A program made the position numbers and the translations under genes. A stretch of DNA of 64,000 nucleotides from Shewanella sp. GD04112. GTDB taxonomy: Bacteria; Pseudomonadota; Gammaproteobacteria; Enterobacterales; Shewanellaceae. Below, piece by piece: positions 36,320 through 43,131 of the stretch (position 1 is the stretch's first letter; every line of letters starts with the position of its first letter). Below the pieces are notes generated by a model, which was not told where the DNA came from, did not search any database, and saw nothing but the letters and a program-made list of their open reading frames with translations. The stretch spans positions 1,736,001-1,800,000 of the forward strand of contig NZ_JAOEAL010000001.1 of assembly GCF_029835735.1 (NCBI RefSeq), read 5' to 3'.

Positions 36320-37957
36320 ATGAATAAATCCATGTTGATGGCCTCACTCACCTTGAGTCTACTTTCAGGCAGCGCATTCGCGATGGAGCAAGTGGTGCTC
36401 GACGGTAAACATTTAACCCAAGACCAAGCCTGGGCGATTGCCGATGGCGCTAAAGTGAAGATTGCGCCGCAGGCCAAGACGCAACTCGTGAAAGCAAACG
36501 CGCTACTGATGGAAGCGGCGCGTCTGGGCAAACCTGTGTATGGCTTAACCGTGGGGGTTGGGCTAAATAAAGACCACAAGCTGTTCGATGCCAACGGTAA
36601 GCTGAGTGATGCGGTACTCGATGCCTCTCGAAGCTTTAACCTCAGCACTCTGCGTGCTCACAGTGCCGGTGTCGGTGAAGCTGCGCCGATTCGACTCACC
36701 CGTCTAGCCTTAGCCGTGCGGTTAAATACCATGTTAGCCGGACAAACCGGTGTGCAACCTGTGGTTGCCGAGCTTTATGAAGCCTATTTAAATCAGGGGC
36801 TGACCCCTGTGATCCCAGCTAAGGGTACAGTAGGTGAAGCGGATATTCTGCTGTCATCCCATGTCGGTTTAGCCATGATTGGTGAATGGGAAGTGTTCTA
36901 CAAAGGTCAGCGTGTGAGCAGTAAAGAGGCGATGGCCGACGCGGGGATCACACCATTGGCACCTATGGGGAAAGATGCGCTATCGATTCTGTCTAACAAT
37001 GCCTTTGCCGTCGCGTATGCCATGCAAGGTTACCGTGAAGCGAAGCAATTGTTGTCCGTATCGCCCACTGTCTTTGGCTTAAGCCTTGAGGGATTAAACG
37101 GTAACGTGGCGCCATTCTTGCCGCAAACCAACGACATCCGTCCGTTCCCTTACATTAAATCGACCACCAGTGACATTCTCAAGCAGCTCGATGGTAGCTA
37201 TTTATGGCAGCTTAACGATGAGCGTCCATTACAGGATCCGTTAAGCTTTAGAACTACGGCTTACACCTTTGCAGGCGCCGAGCAGGCCCTAGCTTCATTA
37301 GATGAAGTGATCAATATCCAAATCAACCATTCGGACGATAACCCAGCCGTGATTGTGGGCGCGTCGAACCAATATGCCGAGTTCCCACAAGTGGCTAAAT
37401 ATTTGGTTGAAGGGCAGGGCGGTGTGTTCCCTACCACTAACTTTGAGCCGCTACCTGTGGCACTCGCAGTGCAAAACCTGAGTGTGGCCCTGACCCACGT
37501 GTCCCATAACAGCGTGATGCGCACTATTCATCTGTCCGATGATCACTTTACTAAGCTGACGCGCTTCCTGAGTGCGCCAGAAAACCAAGGCCATGCCTTC
37601 GGTGCGATTCAAAAGGCCTTTGTGGATATGCAAGTGCGTAACAAGCAGTTAGCCACGCCAGTATCCTTCGATGGGATTTCTATCGCCGGCGGGATTGAAG
37701 ATACCTTCACGAATCTTAAGTTGGCGTCGGATAACCTGATCAAAATCGTGGATAACACCCGAGTCATCTACGGTTTAGAACTGCTGCACTCAACTCAAGC
37801 GATTGATTTACGTAAGCAAGCTCACCCTGATCTACAACTGGGTAAGGCAACACAAGCCATGTACAAGGCCTACCGTGAAAAAGTGCCTTTTGTCGCCAAG
37901 GACCGTCCATTTACACCCGATATCCAGGCGTCAACTGACTTTATTGCAAACTATTAA
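36320..37957 (+). CDS. Periplasmic aromatic amino acid lyase homologue lacking the MIO triad (ergothionase-like)
   Basis: A 545-residue member of the histidine/phenylalanine ammonia-lyase superfamily, with a Sec signal peptide (MNKSMLMASLTLSLLSGSAFA) that ordinary HutH lacks. The catalytic Tyr region is VYGLTVGVGLNKD (Y74), and AHSAGVGE is conserved. The MIO-forming Ala-Ser-Gly in GSVGASGDLAPL is absent: residues 169-181 read GTVGEADILLSSH, one residue shorter. QDPLSFR replaces QDxYSxR. MIO-less members known to me are ergothionases (ergothioneine to thiourocanate plus trimethylamine). Start ATG 36320 with GGAG six bases upstream. The upstream flavoprotein would reduce the product. An ordinary histidine ammonia-lyase is unlikely. 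Confidence 0.85.
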   Translation: MNKSMLMASLTLSLLSGSAFAMEQVVLDGKHLTQDQAWAIADGAKVKIAPQAKTQLVKANALLMEAARLGKPVYGLTVGVGLNKDHKLFDANGKLSDAVLDASRSFNLSTLRAHSAGVGEAAPIRLTRLALAVRLNTMLAGQTGVQPVVAELYEAYLNQGLTPVIPAKGTVGEADILLSSHVGLAMIGEWEVFYKGQRVSSKEAMADAGITPLAPMGKDALSILSNNAFAVAYAMQGYREAKQLLSVSPTVFGLSLEGLNGNVAPFLPQTNDIRPFPYIKSTTSDILKQLDGSYLWQLNDERPLQDPLSFRTTAYTFAGAEQALASLDEVINIQINHSDDNPAVIVGASNQYAEFPQVAKYLVEGQGGVFPTTNFEPLPVALAVQNLSVALTHVSHNSVMRTIHLSDDHFTKLTRFLSAPENQGHAFGAIQKAFVDMQVRNKQLATPVSFDGISIAGGIEDTFTNLKLASDNLIKIVDNTRVIYGLELLHSTQAIDLRKQAHPDLQLGKATQAMYKAYREKVPFVAKDRPFTPDIQASTDFIANY

Positions 37958-37967
37958 TCTACGATGC

Positions 37968-37986
37968 GGGGCACTATGCCCCGCCT
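37968..37986 (+). other. Intercistronic hairpin between lyase and cytochrome genes
   Basis: GCGGGGCA / TGCCCCGC stem with a 3-nt loop and no following T run. The cytochrome ribosome site (AGGAAG) lies just after it. It may set the protein ratio by mRNA processing or partial readthrough. Confidence 0.5.
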
Positions 37987-37998
37987 AGGAAGACTCTG

Positions 37999-38382
37999 AT
38001 GTTAAAACCCGTATTTATTCTATTACTCGGTGTCATGCTGGCAACGCCTATGGCCGCTAATGCATTGAATATCAAGGACTACCATAAAGAGGTGATGACA
38101 GGAGCCGATGGTAAAGCCGATTGTGCGGCATGCCACGGTGATGCAAAACGTAAAACTGTTCCGGATGCAGCTACTTGCAGTAGCTGCCACGGTTCACCCG
38201 AGGAGGTGGCTAAGCTGACTGAGCGCCCAGCGGATGCGGGCCATTCGGTTGAACCAAATCCCCATGACAGTCTGCACTATGGTACTGATCTGCCTTGTAC
38301 TTACTGCCATCAGGAACACAAAGAAAGTAAAGTTTATTGCAATCAATGCCATGAATTTACTTATCCTCAGATGAAACGTTAA
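37999..38382 (+). CDS. Periplasmic tetraheme cytochrome c (Fcc3 heme-domain-like)
   Basis: A 127-residue protein with a signal peptide (MLKPVFILLLGVMLATPMAANA) and four CxxCH sites: CAACH, CSSCH, CTYCH and CNQCH. Spacing and the ending (CTYCHQEHKESKVYCNQCHEF) closely resemble the N-terminal heme domain of Shewanella flavocytochrome c fumarate reductase, here encoded as a separate subunit. It most likely passes electrons from CymA-type quinol dehydrogenases to the flavoprotein encoded upstream. It is the last gene of the operon, followed by a terminator. Confidence 0.93.
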   Translation: MLKPVFILLLGVMLATPMAANALNIKDYHKEVMTGADGKADCAACHGDAKRKTVPDAATCSSCHGSPEEVAKLTERPADAGHSVEPNPHDSLHYGTDLPCTYCHQEHKESKVYCNQCHEFTYPQMKR

Positions 38383-38435
38383 TTTCATCTCGGTTAGAAA
38401 CTCGCTCCCCTGCTTTTTTTGACTATGTTTGTCAT

Positions 38436-38465
38436 GCACTCAACCCGGTTGAGTGCATTTTTTTA
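38436..38465 (+). terminator. Rho-independent terminator after the cytochrome gene
   Basis: Hairpin GCACTCAACC / GGTTGAGTGC followed by a seven-T tail closes the flavoprotein-lyase-cytochrome operon. Confidence 0.9.
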
Positions 38466-38603
38466 GGTAAAAAAAAGAGTAAGCCAATACGGATTACTCT
38501 TACGGAAAATTGGTCGTTGAATGTTGTAGCCAAAATCACTCATATGGATGAGGAGCCAGCACACAATGACAGCTTTTACTTAATTAACCCTTAAAATTAA
38601 CAT

Positions 38604-39893
38604 TTATCTTAAGCAGTCACCGCGGTTGAGACTGATGAGTTTATCCAAGATCCGCTCGCCATCCATTCGAATGCCATTGTGCTCATATTCCGAGGTTAAC
38701 CAATACTTTAGGTGAGCTACCTGTTTGGCAGTTTCGAGGCTGTAGTCCATCTCGACATACATATCTTCGCTGTAAATTGCGGCCGCAATGGGGACGCGGT
38801 TTTGGCTGAGTTGCTCAAGATTGTATAACGCCGGCCAGTCTGTTTTATGGGCAAGGAGATTAGCCGCGGCTTGGAGTGGGGTTAAATGGCTAAATTGTTC
38901 AAACATCCAAGGGTAAATCATCTCGCCAGTAAATAGGAAAGGCTTACCGACTTGATAGTTAAAGGCCGGATACTGCTCACGCACCCTATGGGCAGACCAC
39001 TGTGACGCACTGTGTTGGCAGTAGATGGCCTCGTGTAGCAGGGCAAAAATCGGGTTGGTGTTATAGTCGAGCAATTGACAGAAATGATTTAAAAACAGCG
39101 GATTGACATAATCACCTTGGGGCGAGTGCACCAGCGCCTGTTCAAGCAAATAGTAAACCGACTCTGGGCCTTGCTCCATGCCCAAGTTAATGCCGAGCAG
39201 TTGTAGCATTTCAACCGTGAGACGCTCGCCCGTGGCTAAATGCACTGGGTGCTCGAGTAAATGTTTGGCGAGGCGTGTCACTAGATGCTGCGCATCGTGG
39301 AAGCGCTGGAAGAAGTCCTTATTCTTAGCGAGTACGCGCTGATAGGTGGCCTGATAGACTTCATCACTGCTGCGTGTGAGGGAAGGAATGCCGCCTGTGA
39401 TATAGGCTTCACTCACGCCCTGCGGGGCGGCGCTTAAATAATGCAGCACGCAGAAACCACCAAAGCTTTGACCTAGAATCGCCCACTTGTCGGCGGGGCA
39501 GAGCTGGGCGCGAATTGATTCGGCATCGCGGACGATATTGTCGGCCCTAAAATGGCTTAAATATTCGGCCTGTTGTTCAGGCGTTAAGTGACCGAGGCTT
39601 TGGTAATTTATCGGGCTAGAAAGCCCTGTGCCCCGTTGGTCGAGCAATAATACTCTAAACTCTTTGAGTGCGCGGCGGATCCAACCGCTATTATTCGCGG
39701 GGCGCATGGCAGCAAAGCCGGGGCCTCCCTGAAAAAAAACGATATATGGCAGTTTTTTATCTTTATTTTCAATGGCGCAGAGTTCCCGCGCGAACACACT
39801 GATCTGTTCACCAATTGGCTGTTGGTAATTGAGTGGCAGGTTGAATGTGTGTTTTTTGGCGAGGACACCGGCGAGCATCATATCGGGTTTCAT
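38604..39893 (-). CDS. Proline iminopeptidase-like alpha/beta hydrolase (S33 family)
   Basis: A 429-residue alpha/beta hydrolase. The oxyanion-hole region is VFFQGGPGFAAMRP, the nucleophile Ser is in LGQSFGGFCVLHYLS, and LLLDQRGTGLSSPI is typical of prolyl aminopeptidases and related S33 enzymes. These remove N-terminal proline or other residues from peptides in the cytoplasm. Start ATG 39893; the TTG three bases upstream is less likely. Stands alone between divergent and convergent neighbours. Confidence 0.88.
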   Translation of the reverse strand: MKPDMMLAGVLAKKHTFNLPLNYQQPIGEQISVFARELCAIENKDKKLPYIVFFQGGPGFAAMRPANNSGWIRRALKEFRVLLLDQRGTGLSSPINYQSLGHLTPEQQAEYLSHFRADNIVRDAESIRAQLCPADKWAILGQSFGGFCVLHYLSAAPQGVSEAYITGGIPSLTRSSDEVYQATYQRVLAKNKDFFQRFHDAQHLVTRLAKHLLEHPVHLATGERLTVEMLQLLGINLGMEQGPESVYYLLEQALVHSPQGDYVNPLFLNHFCQLLDYNTNPIFALLHEAIYCQHSASQWSAHRVREQYPAFNYQVGKPFLFTGEMIYPWMFEQFSHLTPLQAAANLLAHKTDWPALYNLEQLSQNRVPIAAAIYSEDMYVEMDYSLETAKQVAHLKYWLTSEYEHNGIRMDGERILDKLISLNRGDCLR

Positions 39894-40072
39894 CAATTAA
39901 CCTTAAGAGTAGGGCTTGTTGTTTAGGGCAGATTGTATACAAAAGCCCTGTTGTCGCAAGTTGGGATTATTTGGTTAGCCTTTGGTTAAGATCAATTTTT
40001 ATTGTAAAAATTTGAGCCATGATAAGCCTCTTAGCGTAATCTATCGGCTATGGATAACACGAGATTGAAGCT

Positions 40073-40717
40073 ATGAAGTATCAAATTATTCCTGTGACAC
40101 CTTTCCAGCAGAATTGCAGCTTGATCTGGTGTGAAAAAACGAAGCGTGCCGCGGTTGTCGATCCGGGAGGGAATGTCGACCGTATTTTAGGCGAAGTGGA
40201 CAAGTTGGGACTGACCCTTGAAAAAGTCCTGCTGACCCACGGCCATATCGACCATGTGGGCGGTGCTAAGCTGTTGGCGCAGCAAACGAATGTACCTATT
40301 ATTGGCCCCCATGTAGCGGATAAATTTTGGATTGATAACCTGCCAAAACAGAGCCAAAACTTTGGTTTTCCCCACTGCGAAGCCTTCGAGCCCGAGCAAT
40401 ATTTGCAGGATGGCGATCTAGTTACCGTGGGGGAACAAAGTTTAAGCGTGTTGCATTGCCCCGGGCATACTCCGGGCCACGTGGCATTTTATTCCGCTGA
40501 CGCTCATCTGGCTTGGGTGGGCGATATTCTGTTTCGAAGCTCGATTGGTCGTACGGATTTTCCGCAATCGAATCATCAGGATTTAATCCAATCCATCACC
40601 ACTAAACTTTGGCCTTTAGGGGCGGATGTAGAATTTATTCCCGGCCACGGACCTATGTCGACCTTCGGTGAAGAGCGCGAACATAACCCCTTTGTGGCCG
40701 ATCAGTTACTGTTGTAA
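40073..40717 (+). CDS. MBL-fold metallohydrolase, YcbL/glyoxalase II-like
   Basis: A 214-residue metallo-beta-lactamase-fold protein with the metal motif THGHIDHVGG, further ligands in HCPGHTPGH and the last His in FIPGHGPMS. The size and the segment SIGRTDFPQSNHQDLIQSI fit the YcbL type-II glyoxalase group, thought to hydrolyse glutathione thioesters. Monocistronic. Confidence 0.9.
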   Translation: MKYQIIPVTPFQQNCSLIWCEKTKRAAVVDPGGNVDRILGEVDKLGLTLEKVLLTHGHIDHVGGAKLLAQQTNVPIIGPHVADKFWIDNLPKQSQNFGFPHCEAFEPEQYLQDGDLVTVGEQSLSVLHCPGHTPGHVAFYSADAHLAWVGDILFRSSIGRTDFPQSNHQDLIQSITTKLWPLGADVEFIPGHGPMSTFGEEREHNPFVADQLLL

Positions 40718-40929
40718 ACCGACCATACTTCTTCGCGACGTGTGTTAATGCGTCGCGAGTCATAGGTTAGCTCATTATCGTTCGCTGCGTACGCTTAGTA
40801 TCCCTCACCGCAATATTTTGTTCATCATTTCCTCTATGAATGCGAGTTCAGCTTTGTTAACTTGTTAAGTCGAATGTTATTTATTGGCTTCACTTATCTA
40901 GCCGCAGATGCAAGCATGGAGTGTTGTGC

Positions 40930-41943
40930 ATGGTTCAGCAAATCGAAGACTTGTTAGAGCATTGGTTGCCTTTAGCCGATGATGCGTGGGTGCTGGCAGT
41001 GATTACCCATATCCAAGGCTCGTCCTACCGAAAGCCCGGCGCCATGATGTTATTCCACGAGTTTGGCCAAGGCGCGGGGATATTAAGTGGTGGCTGTTTA
41101 GAGGCGGATCTTCGCCGTCATGCGCAGCAAGCCATGCAATCACAGCAGATTGCTTGTGTCACCTACGATGCGACCGATGAATCCGATGCCAGCTACCGCC
41201 TAGGTTGCGGCGGTAAAGTCGATATCATGTTGATCCCTCTGCTTAAAGAAAATCATGATCTTGGCCTAGTGGACATAGTGCAAGCCTTTCGTAAGGGGCA
41301 GTCGGGATACTATCAATTACCTCTCGCACCCGCGGGCAGCGATGCTCGTAGTTACGCCGCGCAGTTTTATCCAGCCCAGAGTGCCCCATTTCCGACGGCG
41401 GATTTTCCTAAGGCGGGCATACTCAGTCAGTCCGACGGGGAGGCGCTTATCATCCCGCTCAGACCGCGATTTCATTTAGGGATTTTTGGTGGGGGCATTG
41501 ATGCTAAACCCGTGGCGGCGATTGCCCACAGTTTAGGCTGGCAGGTGAGTGTGTTTGATACGCGCACCGCCTACGCGAGAAGTGCCGATTTTCCCCATGC
41601 TCATATCGTCAAGCAAAGTGTTAACGAGGCGAGCACTCTTGTTGCATCCTTAGATTGTGCTGTGGTCATGCACCATAACCTGAACTTAGATGCGGCGGCG
41701 CTCAAAGCCATTCAACCCTTTGATCTTAAATATGTTGCACTCTTAGGGCCTGCCCATCGGCGGGATAAAGTGCTGGAGATGGCCGAGCTCAGTACCGATT
41801 CGTTTAATGGCTTTTTCTCGGCGCCCGCGGGGCTTGCGCTCGGTGGTGAGTTGCCGAGCGCCATTGCCTTGAGTATTTTGGCCCAATGCCATGGGGTGCT
41901 ACACGGCGCGCCATGTTCGATTCTCGATGGGATCATGCCCTAA
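40930..41943 (+). CDS. XdhC/CoxI-family molybdenum-hydroxylase maturation factor
   Basis: A 337-residue protein with an N-terminal XdhC_CoxI domain (HIQGSSYRKPGAMMLF, GILSGGCLEADL) and a C-terminal Rossmann domain (GIFGGGIDAKPVAAIAHSLGWQV). XdhC proteins bind the molybdenum cofactor and promote its sulfuration and insertion into hydroxylases. Start ATG 40930 with GGAG eight bases upstream. The stop overlaps the next start as TAATG, so it is translationally coupled to the MocA-like gene of the same operon. Confidence 0.9.
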   Translation: MVQQIEDLLEHWLPLADDAWVLAVITHIQGSSYRKPGAMMLFHEFGQGAGILSGGCLEADLRRHAQQAMQSQQIACVTYDATDESDASYRLGCGGKVDIMLIPLLKENHDLGLVDIVQAFRKGQSGYYQLPLAPAGSDARSYAAQFYPAQSAPFPTADFPKAGILSQSDGEALIIPLRPRFHLGIFGGGIDAKPVAAIAHSLGWQVSVFDTRTAYARSADFPHAHIVKQSVNEASTLVASLDCAVVMHHNLNLDAAALKAIQPFDLKYVALLGPAHRRDKVLEMAELSTDSFNGFFSAPAGLALGGELPSAIALSILAQCHGVLHGAPCSILDGIMP

Positions 41944-42629
41944 TGCTGAGCCGCCAACGCTTGTTAATTGCCGTGCTGGCTGCGGGTGAGAGCCGGCGAT
42001 TTCAGGGGATTAAACTGGCGCAGCCATTATCAACGACCTCTAGTGCAAATAGCGGGCAGAGCATCTTACAACGCCATATCGACCGTTTGGCTCGTTTCAC
42101 CTCGGCGCCATTGGCAATAGGGGCATCCAATCAAGTCAGCGCTTCGCTGCTGGTGGTGCTCGGTGCCCATGCCCACGAACTTCGCCCCCAACTTGAGGCT
42201 TTTGGGGCGAATCAATTCACGCTACTGCATAATGCCGACTGGCAAATTGGGTTGTCATCGTCGCTGCGCGCAGCGGCGGACTTTGCCAAAGCGCAGCAGT
42301 TTGATGGCATGTTACTCAGCTTAGCGGATCAGGTCGCGCTGACATTTGAAGACTATCGGCAGTTGATTGAGACCTGGCAAACGAGTCAGCAATCTGTGGC
42401 CGCGATTTATTATCACGCAGCAGGGAAGTTGGATGAATTAGGTGCCCCTGCTATTTTTAATGCCTCAATACTCGATTTATTAACGGATTTGACCGGCGAT
42501 CGCGGCGCCAAATCCATCTTAAAACAATTGGCAAATGTGGGTGAGCTAGTGGCTGTATCCTTACCCCATGCCGCGATTGATATTGATACTAAAGCCGATC
42601 TTGCGTCGTGGTTGGCACTTAAGGAGTGA
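41943..42629 (+). CDS. MobA/MocA-like molybdenum cofactor nucleotidyltransferase
   Basis: A 228-residue NTP-transferase-fold protein. The nucleotide-binding motif LAAGESRRFQGIKLAQPL is followed by a short insertion. MocA attaches CMP to the molybdopterin cofactor used by xanthine-oxidase-family enzymes, the family encoded two genes downstream, so cytidylyl transfer is the likely activity. Its start overlaps the xdhC stop by one base. Confidence 0.86.
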   Translation: MLSRQRLLIAVLAAGESRRFQGIKLAQPLSTTSSANSGQSILQRHIDRLARFTSAPLAIGASNQVSASLLVVLGAHAHELRPQLEAFGANQFTLLHNADWQIGLSSSLRAAADFAKAQQFDGMLLSLADQVALTFEDYRQLIETWQTSQQSVAAIYYHAAGKLDELGAPAIFNASILDLLTDLTGDRGAKSILKQLANVGELVAVSLPHAAIDIDTKADLASWLALKE

Positions 42630-42632
42630 GTT

Positions 42633-43130
42633 ATGGCAATACCATCCTCGGAGGCGGCAAAGGACCAGAGTCTTGCGATGCCTTCCCAAAACCTGACCAT
42701 TAATGGCAGATCTTTTACCTTAAATGCGGATCCCAATATGCCTATCCTCTGGGCGTTACGGGATATTTTAGGCTTAACGGGCACTAAATATGGCTGCGGT
42801 GCCGGACTCTGCGGCGCCTGTACCGTTCATTTAGATGGTCAGCCAGTGCGCGCCTGTTTAACTAGCGTATCCCAGGCGCAGGGCAAACAACTGACCACGA
42901 TTGAAGGACTGGATAATCAAAAGCTTAAAAATGCTTGGGCCGAACACAATGTACCTCAGTGTGGTTATTGTCAGGCGGGGCAATTAATGTCAGCAGCGGC
43001 TTTAGTCACTCAGCATCCAAAACCATCGGCGGAGCAAATCGATGCAGCCATGTCGGGTAATTTGTGTCGCTGCGGTACCTATCCTCGGATAAAAGCGGCG
43101 CTGCAAAGCTATGCCAAACAGGAGGGCTAA
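42633..43130 (+). CDS. 2Fe-2S subunit of a molybdenum hydroxylase (IorA-like)
   Basis: A 165-residue ferredoxin-like subunit with two 2Fe-2S clusters. The plant-type cluster is ligated by CGAGLCGACTVHL and the following Cys; the second lies in CGYCQAGQ ... CRCGTYPRI. It resembles the small subunit of isoquinoline 1-oxidoreductase and aldehyde oxidoreductases. It has no export signal and presumably travels with the Tat-tagged large subunit. One base separates it from the large-subunit start. Confidence 0.92.
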   Translation: MAIPSSEAAKDQSLAMPSQNLTINGRSFTLNADPNMPILWALRDILGLTGTKYGCGAGLCGACTVHLDGQPVRACLTSVSQAQGKQLTTIEGLDNQKLKNAWAEHNVPQCGYCQAGQLMSAAALVTQHPKPSAEQIDAAMSGNLCRCGTYPRIKAALQSYAKQEG

Positions 43131-43131
43131 G

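Noticed and set aside
36320..37957. Ordinary histidine ammonia-lyase (hutH)
   Set aside because: It lacks the Ala-Ser-Gly MIO triad, carries a signal peptide, and has no hutU, hutI or hutG beside it.
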